From: Carettochelys insculpta
Lineage: Eukaryota; Chordata; Testudines; Carettochelyidae
Length of the DNA stretch: 64,000 bases
Assembly: GCF_033958435.1 (NCBI RefSeq)
Contig: NC_134142.1
Coordinates: forward strand, 98,217,001 to 98,281,000
Direction: 5' to 3'
Of this stretch, positions 32,994 through 45,111 are shown piece by piece. The notes beneath the pieces are model-generated. The model was given only the letters and a program-made list of their open reading frames with translations. It was not told the DNA's origin and did no database searches. The position numbers were made by a program, and so were the translations under genes. Within the stretch, counting starts at the first letter, position 1, and each line of letters starts with the position of its first letter.

Positions 32994-35495
32994 AATTAGA
33001 GAGGCAGGTGTATATAAGAACAAAAAAGTACTTATCAACTGTATGACCAGGGTTAATGAGTCTAATCAAAGCACCACACAGGTGTCTCATTGGCAGCGTT
33101 TGTTCTGGAGATGTAAGTATCAAGCGAGAGAAAGGCAGAATGAACAGTGGCTACTTAAAGACAAAACTTAGTTGGTGTTTAACAGTACATATCAAAATTA
33201 CACAGCAGATTACAGCAAGATATGGGAACTTCCCAGAAATTCATGTTGGTGGATTATAGTTAGTCTAGAATTTTAGTTAGTGCATTAATGTTATAAGCCT
33301 TATTTTAATGAAAGTGCCAGGGACTTAATAATAAACCAGGACATTTGTTGTACCTTTTTTTTTTCCAAAAAACACAGTTACGCAGTTGTGAGTATAGTTT
33401 ATGAGCTACTATAGTCACATTTCCTAACGAAATAACACATGCACCCCAACTTCCACAGTTCACTCATTCCCCTGCTTCCCCACCACACACACAACTCCAG
33501 GGATCAGTCATAGCACAGATGGACAGATGTGGATCACCTATTTTGTGGTCACATTGAATTTCCCCAAAATACTCCATTAGAAATGTTGCCTTTTCCTTTA
33601 AAATGTTTTGCATATATGCTGTCTGGATATAAACACTTCCTGCACCTGCTCTGATAGTAATTTTCAAACCAGTTCCCTGTTACTAAAATGGTGACAGATA
33701 CTATGTTACTCTGGTGCCAAACTGGTTGCAGCTGACTGCAGGATAGGTGTGTGCTATTTGCACCATCTTTACCTGGTGCAAGGTGGCACCGAGCTCTTGA
33801 AAGCAATGGAGTTACACCAATTTGCCGCAGACATACTTTTACCAGACTCAGTAGGGACACTAGTTTGAAAAGAAACAGCTGAAAAAAAAAATACAAAAAG
33901 ACAAATCAGAGAGGGAGGTGTTCAGGTCCTTATGGTAGTATAAAATAGCATGGGTTTCACAATAAAAACACCATGCCTACAGAATGTATGTTCTGCATTA
34001 TCTGAAGCTCCTCTGTTAATGCAGTTCAGGGAGATCTTGAGTATTGTTATATAGCATGTACATGTATTTTCTGGCTGGTTATAACTTGATGTGTTTGTTT
34101 AGATTCACTTTCTTCATTACCATTTATGGATTCTAGATAAATCATTTTTATTTCACTGAAAAGTTTACAGAACAGAATGCAGCTTGCCATTCTCTTTGAT
34201 GTGCTGCATGTCTTGGACTCAACGGCCAATCAGACAGAACTGGCTACCACCAACCTCTTACGGTGAAGTGGGAGAAAGTAGGGGATAAGGAAATTTTGGC
34301 TTCCATTATCAAATGTAAGTATTGATTTGGGGTGTCCAATCTGAGATACAGTCAATGAGCATGATTTTCAAATTTTATGTGCTCAGATTTTTTTTGAAAA
34401 AGCAGGATAATTTTAAATGGCTCACACCAAAACAGACATTTCAAACTCACAGGTCACTTCTGAGAATTTAATCCTGGACCACTTGCAATTTTAAAATTCA
34501 AATAGAAAAAATGCTAAGAACTACTTTTATTTTGTAATTAAAAGGCAGTTAAAACACAGTTAACAATTAACACACAGTTATTGATTTTTGCAAGATGCTG
34601 TTTCATCATCACTGTTATATCGTATTGCATGGGAGTTCATGTCTCTCATCCTTAAGTATATAATGCTTTACTGAAATTATTATGCCTCAAGGTATTTAAA
34701 AGATTAATTTTTGCTACAAAAATAAGAAATTAAAAGCATTAAAAAGAGAGCGTAATTAGTAGATAGCTCACATTGAGCCTATTTTTCCTTTCTTTTAAGT
34801 GCTGCAGAAAACAGGCTTGTCAGTAAGATTGAAAGAACTGTTGGTGCACTCATTTTTGTCAGACATCTGAGAAAAGAAAAGATGCACAACACAAGAAAAG
34901 CCAACCAGCTGGAGTATTTGCCAAGCCACCAAAGCAGCAGATGCTAGTTGAGAAGAAAAGAAAGGACTGAGGAATAAAAATATTTTTACAACTCAGCCAA
35001 AAGAAAAAAAAAAAGGGAGATTAGGTTTCTAGCATAGAAGAGTATAATGGTCAGAGTCAGAAAACAACCTGAGAGATCAATGACAGGTGGTCAGTAAATA
35101 GACATGATTTTTCATTGCACATGATTATCCAAGGTTAAGGACAAAGTGAGCACAAAATGTTAGTAATCTCAAGTAATTCTAGTGACAGACTGACAGAAAT
35201 AAGCTATAATTGAAGTCAACAGTATTATATTCTTCAGCCCTTTGGAGTCCTCTGGTTCATAAGTTTTACCATTAGAATGAAAATAGAATATTTAAAAACA
35301 CTAAGATTATTTTAATGAGCATATAAACTACTGCATACGCTCTTAAAATGAATTTCATAAATTTAAGCTTCCATGCTGATTAGAAGGGATTCAACTTGAA
35401 GTACAGCAGTGCCCAAAGGAATCAGCAGATGGGTTAAAAGCTTCTATCTCTAAGAGAAAAATTTCTCATGCATTGCACAAGAGTGCATGTAGAGT
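32994..35495. other. Non-coding, nothing recognised
   Basis: AT-rich DNA. The part around 33770-33830 (GCAATGGAGTTACACCAATT) resembles an old, widespread amniote repeat, but no boundaries can be set. Confidence 0.45.
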
Positions 35496-35498
35496 ACA

Positions 35499-35764
35499 GG
35501 GTTCGTCTATACAGGAGTATTCAAGAAAGTTAATATGACACTAAAGGAGTGAATTTAAAGCGGATCAGTCAAAAACACATTCAACCTGAATACGCATGCT
35601 TTCTTATCATAAAGTTAACTTCCAAAATGAATTAAGTTAAATTGGGTTAAGGGCAATTTAGTTTTGAGTAAGAGCACCCACACAGGGATTTAATGTGGTT
35701 TAACTAACCCACTCTAAAATTCACTCCAATTTATTTTCCTCAGTGGCACTGTGTAGACAGGTCC
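35499..35764. mobile_element. Short Harbinger-like MITE, 266 bp
   Basis: Ends GGGTTCGTCTATACAGG and the complement of GGACCTGTCTACACA, flanked by ACA at 35496-35498 and 35765-35767. The interior is AT-rich with GTTAA motifs, unlike the other families here. Confidence 0.65.
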
Positions 35765-35767
35765 ACA

Positions 35768-38382
35768 GAAAGGCCAAACAGTAAATCCTGGTCCTATAAC
35801 GAATGGCATGTTGGGTTGACACCAGACCAAAATCCCAGTGAAGGCTCACTTCTACAGAGCTTGTTGTAGAATTAAAGCCTACAATACAATGTTCATATTA
35901 ATAAGCTTTTGATTTACCAGAGGCCACCACAAGATGACTATATGGATAACACATATGGTGTTAAGGACTTGCACAAGTTTAGGAGAGGGTATTTGGTCAC
36001 CCAAAGATTTTAGAATTTTTAAATGGGTGTCTCTCTTTGTAACATTTTTTACATACTCTGGTCAATCAGGTATCCCACCCTGGGATACAGCATCTTTGGA
36101 TTCTAGCCCTCTTGCTTGACAAGACATTCCATTTCTGATTCAACATGTAACACACATCACAAAAGCATTTGATGCTGTTACTTTGATATAAAATTTTAAT
36201 TTTCACATTTAGGTAATATGAAAAAAAATCAATCTTCTAGATGCTGTCAGCACATAAAACAGGGGTGCACAGCAAAAAGCTGTCTATATTTGACAGTTTT
36301 TTTCCCATGCAATATCAAGATTGACATGCAATAGTGGAGAAGCATGGCTTCATTTATGCTTCATCAATCATAATTAGAAGTCCACATAAATTATATTCAT
36401 GGTAACAGGGAATGATTGGGATCATTTTATACCAAGTATTCTTCATTTCTCTTTTCTAGCAGAGTACATGACAATTGAAAACTACAGCATTTATTGTTGG
36501 GAGGGAAGGGAATGCAAATGGTTATAAATAAAAAAAAACCAGCAACTCTTCTATGATCTTCCCGTAGTTAACAAAATCAATACACACAAATCTTTCCAGA
36601 GTAACTTTGTTCTGATGTGTGTAATTATACAGACACAAATGGTAACGCAGGTGTAATTCCATGTTAAATATATTTTCTCTCTCTGCATCTTCAGTCATGC
36701 AATCCTAAGCTACTGTTAGGTTTTAATTTCTACCATGAAGAGTAAAACATAGGTTTGGGACAGTGGACTCTGAACAGTCTGGTCTCAGAAATTGGTCCAC
36801 ATCAAAAAATCACCTGGGAAAGAATGGTCAATTAATACTGTGTTTTCCCCTCTCTGTATTGTGCAATGTCTCCAGGAGAGGAGCTCAAATTAAATAGCAC
36901 TAGCAATCTTTCCAGATTGAGGAACATTTTCTTCTCCCTCCCACTACTCTTTTCTCTAAATCACCAGCTTTCTGTTTCCCCAAGGCAGTGTGGAAATCTA
37001 CCCCTTTTTACTTCTCCATGAAGAAATGAAAATACAAGTCTATTTACTGCCAGTCAGTCAGTCTAAGGTTAATCTATCTGTGCAATTTTTTTCTCTAAAC
37101 AAAGACATGTCAAGAGTATGAAGGTTCAGGCTGAGTCAGGAAGAGGAAAAGATTGAAGAGAAGCTGCAACAGACAAATCCTGATGGCTTTATTCTTCATT
37201 CATGTACTTTGCAAGAAAGAAAAAATATATACCTCTATCATCACATTTCCTCAAAAAGGGGCTAAAATAAGAGACTGACTAGGTCTAGCTATGCCAAACT
37301 CTGTGGATGGTATGAAAAACACTTACTAGTAGCTCTGCACTGAGTGAGTGGCTAGCAGTGATTGTAAAGGCAACAATAATTTGGTTTTTAACTTCAACAG
37401 AAACAAGAGCATTCCTAAGAAGTTTGGTTTTCTTATACACAGATTATAAATCAAAGTCTGCAGCCTTAACTGAGTTTTTGCACAGGCAAACTCCCAATCA
37501 ATTTTTAAAAAGTGGGTGTATGCATGGTATGTGAATTTGTGGAGGGGAAGGGACATCAGGATTTGTTTACAGGGATATAACTATTAAGTTACCTTTGGTG
37601 AATAAAAATAAATGACTTCTCCTCTTACAGCTTGCTGTAGCCCGAGTTCACTAAACAACCAACCACACTCTCCCCTCAGGCTACTCTTAGGCAGAGTGCA
37701 GCTCATGTGGAAATAATTTAAACACACACAGGTGCAGCAGGGAAGCAGTCAACAAGCCCTAAGCCTAGGTGGTAGTTCTGATTTATAGCGGATGTGATGC
37801 AGGAGGTGGCCAGAATAATGATACCTATTGTGCATAGGCTAATACTGTGTAAGTAAAATTCCATGCATAGTTAAAGAGGTGCAGCTCTAGACTGTTATTT
37901 TTCTAAGACTGTTTATTTTATTGTGTTTTTTAAAAATATAAGTTTGATTTAAGACTTCTGCTCCACTAACTCATTATTCCCTGTGCTTTGACTTGGTGTT
38001 TGGTGCTCCAGACAACACAGCAACCAAATCTCTGGCACTAGTAGTTTAATCCAAATCTAGAAAACATTTGAACAGATGAGTAACTTCTGCATATAAGTAG
38101 CCCTATTGTCTTCAGTAGAGTTGTTTGAGTGAGAGAAGTGAAGCGTGGGTGAACCTGCAGGACCAGGGTACAAGTAATTGGAAGATGAGCTACGTGAGTA
38201 GTCCCTTAAGCACCCATGGGATCTCGCTAGATACTCAGCCAAAGAGAGAATCTTCAAGTATCAGCTTGTGAGATCACAGCCTAAATGGACAAATGATGTA
38301 ACCAGACATAAACCGACATATGTTGAATCACATCTTTGCAGGTATCTTCATGTCACCTTACTTACAATGTCATCATAAACAA
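35768..38382. other. Long AT-rich non-coding stretch
   Basis: No gene or repeat recognised. The part from about 36180 to 36530 is repeat-free and contains an octamer at 36512-36519; whether it is conserved cannot be judged here. Confidence 0.45.
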
Positions 38383-38580
38383 TGAGGAATCTTGTTCCTC
38401 CTGGAAGACTAACACATTTATTTGGGCATACACTTTTGTGGGCTGGAACTGACTTTGTCAGATGCAAGAGGACTCCAGCCCATGAATACTTAAATCCAGA
38501 TAAATCTATTATTCTTTAATGTGCCACAGGAGTCTTCCTGGGTTTTGCTGAGACAGGTCTGGTTACCCCTCTGAAACTTG
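38383..38580. repeat. Inverted pair of reptile short repeat, diverged
   Basis: Forward arm: GGAAGACTAACACATTTATT, GGGCATACACTTTTGTGGGC, TTTGTCAGATGCA. Reverse arm: CCAGCCCATGAATACTT, TAATGTGCCACAGGAGTCTT, GGTTACCCCTCTGAAAC. The arms are more diverged than in the other copies. Confidence 0.65.
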
Positions 38581-39097
38581 ACACCATCATAGTGATTTTT
38601 ACAATGCATCACAACTGCTAAACCCTGATCAAAGACATCCAGAGGTTAATAGAAAGTATTGTACAGAACCTGTTGTGGGATGTTGTAGGGGAGTTTCCTA
38701 AACACTTGATTAAAACTGGTATAAGCAATCATTCATTGTTATAAAAACAAAAGTAAGCCAAAACATTCATGCAAAAAAGAGTGAAGGGCTACTTCAGGGA
38801 GGAAGAAATGGAAACTCGCTCATTTATTGGGGTATGTAGGCTTGTGAAAAAATGAGTCAGAAAAAAAAATCCAGTTCCATAAAGGGTGGAGAGAAATACA
38901 CAATAACAAGCAACCTATCTTTTCCCAGGGTATTTGCCAGGTCATCCAAGCAAAAAAGTATTCTTGCTCACTTGTGGAAACCCTTCACTTCCAAATGCAA
39001 TATTTATTATTTTGCATTTCCCTTTTTGCATCATGTCATTTGAATTGATCCCAGAAACATTTCATATTTTACCACTTTTCATGTAAAACTTTAACAC
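38581..39097. other. Non-coding, nothing recognised
   Basis: AT-rich unique-looking sequence. Confidence 0.5.
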
Positions 39098-39100
39098 ACT

Positions 39101-39535
39101 GGCTACATCTACACTAGCCAAAAACTTCGAAATGGCCATGCAAATGGCCATTTTGAAGGTTACTAATGAAGCGCTGAAATACATATTCAGTGCGTCATTA
39201 GCATGTGGGTGGCCGCGGCACTTGGAAATTGACACGGCTCACCACCGTGCGGCTTGTCCAGATGGGCTCCTTTTCGAAAGGACCCCGGCAACTTCGAAGT
39301 CCCCTTGTTCCCATCTGCTCATAGGAATAAGGGGACTGCAAAGTAGCCAGGGTCCTTTCAAAAAGGAGTCCCATCTGGATGAGCCATGCAGCGGCGAGCC
39401 GCATCAATTTCGAAGTGCCACAGCTGCCCGCATGTTAATGAGGCGCTGAATATGTATTTCAGCGCTTCATTAATAAACTTCAAAATGGCCATTTGCATGG
39501 CCATTTCGAAGTTTTTAGCTAGTGTAGACACGGCC
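39101..39535. mobile_element. Foldback MITE, 435 bp
   Basis: Ends GGCTACATCTACACTAGC and the complement of GGCCGTGTCTACACTAGC, with ACT at 39098-39100 and 39536-39538. Nearly the whole element is a palindrome centred near 39320. Motifs include CTTCGAAATGGCCATGCAAA, TACTAATGAAGCGCTGAAAT, GCGGCACTTGGAAATTG and CTCCTTTTCGAAAGGACCCC, with mirror copies in the right arm. Same family as 43434-43869. Octamers at 39138-39145 and 39491-39498. Confidence 0.85.
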
Positions 39536-39538
39536 ACT

Positions 39539-40233
39539 GTGATTAAAAATAAACAAAACCTATTTTTATCCCTGTTTGGGATGACCTTTTAGCTTGCATT
39601 GCTATATTTGCTTTTGTCTTTTTCTTGTAAATGTATGCAAGCCTAGTCATTTAAGCAAGATTCTGTTTTTATCCAGTATTTGCAAGGGAAATGTAAGCAG
39701 GGTACAGTAAGCACATTTTGAGAACATTATGGGAAACTACACAAGTATGGCATATTGAGTGTATATATTTTAACAATGCTCTGGCATCAGCCACACATTG
39801 TGGCATTTCATTTTAAAACATATTTTCACCTATTGACTGTATCAATTTTTTTTTCTAAACAAATTAAGGTGCCTGTTTTGTGCCCAAATAAAGAAAGCAG
39901 CTGTTGCCCAAACTCTACTAATTACATTTTTTAAATCTGATTAGTCCACGTCCAGTCCCAGCCCCTTCAGAACTGAGACATTAGCTCCATTTCCAGGACA
40001 GGCCAAGGAGAATACTCAGGATTATTTGCCTTCCATGTAACCTGAGAATTGCTTGAGATGAAAACAAAATCAAATCAGTCTCATCCTGTTGCTATGGAAT
40101 TCAATGGGAGCAGGCTGTCTTCTCTTTTCCTTATAAGAGTTAGCAGAGGTTGGTGAGGAAGCCTTGTCTGTAACCTGGCACTGAATTCGAGCTCATTAGG
40201 TCTGGGTTCAACTCCCGCTTTTTCTGCAGACTC
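39539..40233. other. Non-coding, nothing recognised
   Basis: AT-rich unique-looking sequence between two MITEs. Confidence 0.5.
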
Positions 40234-40236
40234 TCA

Positions 40237-40667
40237 GGCTATATCTACACTACAGCAAACCTTTGAAAGAAGTTCTTCCAGAAGGTCTCTTCCCAAAAAA
40301 TGCCTTTTGAAAGAGCATGTCCACACACAAAAAAGCTGATTAAAAGATGAATCCACTCTTTCAATAGCGAGCAGCCACACAGCCTCGCTCTTTTGAAAGA
40401 ACGGGCCAGGTATCAAAAAATCTGGCATGATGGTGACTGCTCTTTCAAAAAAAGGGCCCCTGTGGTATCTACACACAATTCTTTTCCAAAAGAATCTTTT
40501 GAAAAAAGGCACTCTTCCTCATGTGGAAGAGGAAGAGGACTGCCAGAAAATGAGCCACGTTCTTTCAATTTCAGCTCAAAAGAGCAAATTTTGTGGGTAG
40601 ACGCTACACAGGCTTTTTTGAAAAAGGCCTGGCATTTCCAAAAAGTCTCGCTAGTGTAGACACAGCC
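40237..40667. mobile_element. Harbinger MITE, 431 bp, CTTTTGAAAG type
   Basis: Ends GGCTATATCTACACTA and the complement of GGCTGTGTCTACACTAGC, flanked by TCA at 40234-40236 and 40668-40670. The interior is full of CTTTTGAAAG and CTTTCAAAA motifs, the same subterminal vocabulary as the two-gene element at 56303-60211, of which it may be a derivative. Confidence 0.8.
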
Positions 40668-40774
40668 TCAGTGTGAGCAAATCCCTTAAAGAGAAATTAA
40701 TCAAAGTACTGCAGCCTAGTCAGCATAGAAAAGGACCAGACACTTGTCTTCCCACCAGCAGGAATAGCTCAACA

Positions 40775-40945
40775 GGAGTATAGACTACCAGATATTGTGG
40801 AGCATAAGCTTTCGTGGGCAAAGACCCACTGCCCATGAAACTTATGCTCCAAAATATCTGTTAGTCTATAAGGTGCCACAGGACTTCTTGTTGTTCTCGA
40901 AGATACAGACTAACACAGCTACCTCTCTGATACTTGTCAAGAGGA
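40775..40945. repeat. Inverted dimer of reptile short repeat
   Basis: Left arm: CCAGATATTGTGGAGCATAA, GCTTTCGTGGGCAAAGACCC. Right arm on the other strand: TGCCCATGAAACTTATGCTC, TAGTCTATAAGGTGCCACAG, GACTAACACAGCTACCTCTC. The join is at GTGGGCA/TGCCCA. Confidence 0.8.
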
Positions 40946-41110
40946 GCAGAAAGAGGCATTTCTAAGTGCATGAAGAAGTGTTCCTATAGGTGTCATGACA
41001 GACAGCATAGGACGTAGGGCAGGCCCAGATATGGACAGCCACAAATCACCATCTTTCTGTACACACTGGGATATGATCAGGGATTAATTCAGACTTAACA
41101 TTTCTGTGCC
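40946..41110. other. Short non-coding spacer
   Basis: Nothing recognised between two repeats. Confidence 0.5.
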
Positions 41111-41113
41111 TTA

Positions 41114-41328
41114 GGCTATGTTGACACTTACCTTGAAGGGTGATGGGCTGCAACTCAATGTTTGGTATGCCAATTGCCTACCAAAAACTAACTTTGCAGC
41201 CATCAACTTCTATGCCGGTGTCCATGAGAGAAAGTTGACGGGAGCACTCCTCCCACTGACCTTCCTTAATCCTCGTGGCTCACAAGAAATTCCAGGGTCG
41301 ATCTTCTATGGTAAGTGTAGATGTAGCC
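41114..41328. mobile_element. Short MITE, 215 bp, with TTA duplication
   Basis: Ends GGCTATGTTGACACTTACC and the complement of GGCTACATCTACACTTACC; TTA at 41111-41113 and 41329-41331, the classic PIF/Harbinger target. The interior does not form a full palindrome and carries no CTTTTGAAAG or TCGAAATAG arrays. Confidence 0.85.
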
Positions 41329-41331
41329 TTA

Positions 41332-42104
41332 GTTTTTCCATCTGTCACTGGGGAGTAATAATATTGTCTTGCCTCACAAAGTTATTGTAAGTATAAACAA
41401 ATTCATTCATGTCTGAGAGGTGCTCATATCCTGGGGAGGAGACACATATTCAGGCATTTAGATGCTCATGGATTATTTTGTATGAGGAGATTACAAAACC
41501 TAGCCTCATTGTTTCCAGAACTTTTTTAAATTACCCAACATGATAACAAGCTGCAATGATATAAAACACAACTAAGTCACTTTTCACTGTGCTCTCAATC
41601 ATACCAATGCTCAAAGACTGAGCTGTATTTTCCTTTTTCTTTCAACCATCAACTACTTATTCTCATTCACAAACCAGGGGAGATCATTAAAATATAACTT
41701 GCAGCAATAACAAACTTGAGAGAGGAGTACATCATGATGGATTCTCAATAGTAGGCTCTCCCTTGAGACCCTCCTGCCTTTTGGCCATGCTACAATTAAA
41801 AGCAAAAATCCAAGTTCTGCTTTCTTTATCTATTAATCTTTTTGTGCCTTCTAGAACATGAGGATCTCAGCCATGGACTACTGGGATCGTTCATCACTAA
41901 GGCACCAAAGAAGTGGCTTTTGAATAAAACTACAGAAGGCTTATGAATTGGCAATTAAACACAATGATTAGATGCCTAATGCTGTATCCTAAACCCCCAA
42001 GGCTTTGACACTGACAATAGGTAGGATTCAAATGTTTTCTGAGTAGCATAGTGAAATATAAAGGTTTATATCTTGTTTTTCAGTCTAAATGCTGCCATCA
42101 CTGG
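41332..42104. other. Non-coding, nothing recognised
   Basis: AT-rich unique-looking sequence. Confidence 0.5.
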
Positions 42105-42456
42105 GGCTACGTCTAGTGGGCAGAAATTATTGTCAAAGAGCAATCAGCTGGTCTTCCTGGCTTTTCTCTCTACAGTATAGCCAACCATAAGCTCAGCAAA
42201 CAGGGTTGCCCTGTGAACCGGAAGCCCTTTCTGACAAAAAACAGTCCCCTGCAGTGTCCACATGGGCTTTTTTTATCCACAGAAACTGTCAACAAAGGTG
42301 TTATTCCTCACTGTGGAGAGGCAGAATGCTGTCAGTGGAAAGGCCAAGTTTTGTCCAGAGACTGCCGAAAAAGTTCATTTTATGTGTAGATGTTCCAAGA
42401 GTTTCGTTGACAAAAACCCAGTTTCATTGACAAAGCTCTGTAATGCAGATGTAGCT
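42105..42456. mobile_element. Harbinger-like MITE, about 350 bp
   Basis: Left end GGCTACGTCTAGTGGGCAG; right end is the complement of AGCTACATCTGCATTACAG. Internal motifs TGTCAAAGAGC and TGACAAAGCTC are inverted partners, and GTGTAGATGTTCC is an internal terminus-like motif. No matching flanking triplet is visible, so boundaries are approximate. Confidence 0.6.
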
Positions 42457-43430
42457 TCTGAGAAACCCCTTTCTTTAACAGCTCTTATCAGACCTTACTC
42501 ACTATGGCTGCTACCCTCCATATTTCCTCCTGACTAGAAATCCTAGGGGGAAAAAACAGCTTGAGAATTACTGACACATGGTATTTTTGAAAGTAAGCTG
42601 CCAGTGTCCTTGACTTTTTTTGGATGAAATTGACACTGTTAGCAGTTTCACTCAGCAGCTAATGGGGTTTCCTAGGCCTGCAGAATGAGAATATTATGAG
42701 TATGGCAATTTGGACTAGACTTCGTGGCAAGGCTGTTATGGAACTTCAGACTCAGGAAGTCTATTCCAGGACTTCCTCCTTCTTCTGTAGCTCAGAGTTT
42801 GGAAAGCCTGATGTAACCCACATTTCCTGTGTGTAGTTCACTGTCCCACATAATGGTACCTAGACCACTTACATAGAGAAAGAATAAATCTCTTCTACAG
42901 CCTTAGCCTTAGCTGTAGAAATCATAGGTTGGAATCCAGTTATGGGCAGTTACACTAACAGTCTTGACTTGAACTGGAGTTCTCAGGGCTTCCAGACTTC
43001 CTGATGCAAGGCTAAACTCTTTGTAGGGCTGAGCTCCCAAGGCAGGGAGCTGACAGGCCCTGGCATAGCACAGTTGCCCTGGAGATGCTGACCCTGAACT
43101 ACCAGGCTTCTTAGCCTTGGAGCAGCTCGAACAACTGAGTTGTCTCTGTTTCTCAGTCTTCTTGAGCAGAATATGTTATCTCTGCCTTGGCACACATCTG
43201 AGAGAGTTTTTGTCAGTTTCACTGGCAGAAAATAAAATTGAGTAGAGCTTTCCAGGCCAGCATCTAGGGAGAAGTCATTCCAATTTTCCAGACAGAAAAA
43301 TCTATTTATTTGTTAAACTAAATTTTTCTCACACAATTTTGGTTTTGTGAAAAGGACATTTTTCACCAGAAAATCGTTCAGACAAAATAATTCAACCAGT
43401 TTACTAGAGATGTGTTTTGCTTTGCAACCT
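42457..43430. other. Non-coding, possibly old repeat
   Basis: No gene recognised. The part 42950-43220 is GC-richer with many CAGG/CCTG words and may be an old unclassified repeat. Confidence 0.4.
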
Positions 43431-43433
43431 ATT

Positions 43434-43869
43434 GGCTGTGTCTACATGGGCACAAACCTTCGAAATAGCCATATTTCAAAGATTACTAATGAGGCACTGA
43501 ATTGAATATTCAGCACCTCATTAGCATTGGGATGCTTCCGGCCACAGCACTTCGAAAGCGTCGCTTTCGAAAGCACAGCTCGGCGCAGCTACACGGGAGT
43601 CCTTTTCGAAAGGACCCCGCACCTTTTGAAATCCGAAATCAGTGAGCAGGATAAGTGGATTTCGAAAGGTGTGGGGTCCTTTCGAAAAGGACCCCCGTGT
43701 AGCTGCGCCGAGCTGCGCGCTTTCGAAAGTAGCGCTTTCGAAGTGCTGTGGCCGGAAGCGTCCCCATGCTAATGAGGCGATGAATATTCAATTCAGTGCC
43801 TCATTAGTAATCTTTGAAATGGCCATTAGCATAGCTATTTCGAAGATTTGTGCCCGTGTAGACAAAGCC
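43434..43869. mobile_element. Foldback MITE, 436 bp
   Basis: Ends GGCTGTGTCTACATGGGC and the complement of GGCTTTGTCTACACGGGC, flanked by ATT at 43431-43433 and 43870-43872. Almost a full palindrome; centre at about 43650. Shares TACTAATGAGGC, ATATTCAGCACCTCATTAGC and GTCCTTTTCGAAAGGACCCC with the element at 39101-39535, so both belong to one family. Confidence 0.88.
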
Positions 43870-43872
43870 ATT

Positions 43873-44269
43873 GGGTGTGTCTACACTTGCATTCCTCTTT
43901 CGAAAGAGGCATGCAAATGAGGTAAATCAAACATGCAAATTATATAAACTGCATATTCAGCACCTCATTTGCATATCCTGATTTCAAAAGAGCTTCTTTC
44001 AAAAGAAGAAAGCCAGTGTAGACACTGCTCTTTTGAAAGTAAACCCCATCTTTGAAAGAATCCTTCTTCCCTTTAGTTTATAGGAAGAAGGATTCTTTCA
44101 AAGATGGGGTTTAACTTTCGAAAGAGCAGTGTCTACACTGGCTTTCTGCTTTCGAAATCAGAATATGCAAATGAGGTGCCAAATATGCAAATTTATTCCC
44201 CATTGGCATTTGAAATTTACCTCATTTGCATGCCTCTTTCAAAAGAAGAATGCAAGTGTAGACACACCC
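43873..44269. mobile_element. Foldback MITE, 397 bp, adjoining the previous one
   Basis: Ends GGGTGTGTCTACACTTGCA and its exact complement, flanked by ATT at 43870-43872 (shared with the preceding MITE) and 44270-44272. It is a palindrome centred near 44077, with inner arms CCCCATCTTTGAAAGAATCC and their complement. It contains six perfect POU octamers and a pair of inward terminus-like motifs (GCCAGTGTAGACACTGC near 44012 and its complement near 44133). Confidence 0.88.
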
Positions 44270-44272
44270 ATT

Positions 44273-44754
44273 GTCTTAGAGGTGCTTATTTTGAAAGTAT
44301 ATTTTTGGTGAATAGTGTTTGCCTGAAAGAAAGAAAAATGTCTGGTGATTGAGATTCTGGGAATAGATGGTATAACCATCTCTCCATTTTTTTTATCTGA
44401 GATGACAATCTCAGAAGTGAAGGAAGTACTTTCTACTCACAGTCTTTGGTTCAGATTGCAAAAGAGGATGCTGACTAATGGCATATGAATTCTTAAAATG
44501 ATGGGTTTGTGATGAAAACCTTACTCAGCAGCAGCTATATTAAGACCACTTAACTCATTTTATATAGGTCGGCCTATGAAGGATAGCAACAACTTTTGTT
44601 TACTTTATATTCTTTGTCTGTTTCTAGATGGTGAGATACTCTATGCCTGTGCTCCCATGGCTAAGCTAGCATAGCTCTCTACTTTCGACACAGCGTACTA
44701 TGACAGCAGTTTTAATGCCAGAGTAGGAACATCATACCCCAGAAGGACTTTACT
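44273..44754. other. Non-coding, nothing recognised
   Basis: Unique-looking sequence between a MITE cluster and the first two-gene element. Confidence 0.5.
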
Positions 44755-45111
44755 TATGGGCTACCTCTACACTGTGACATTACGTCGAAGTAGCCTATTT
44801 TGAAGTAAGAACATCGAAATAGGCTACTTCGATGACTATCGTCTACGTTTCCTCCAGGGCTGGTGACGTTGACATTCAATGTCGAAATAGCGCCAGGGAA
44901 CATCGAAAGGAACCGCCCTGGAAGGAAATGTGTAGCGTCCACACACTAAGGGGCCAAGAAAGCCCGCGGATGGGGTCACAGAGCAGACTAGCCCTTCCGG
45001 GACAGCTGCAAGCCGCTCTCTTAAAGGGCCCCACCCAGACACACCTGGTCTGCACTGCACGAGCAGCCCTGCATTGGTGATACAAGCCTCGCAGACCTCG
45101 AGCCCACAGCC

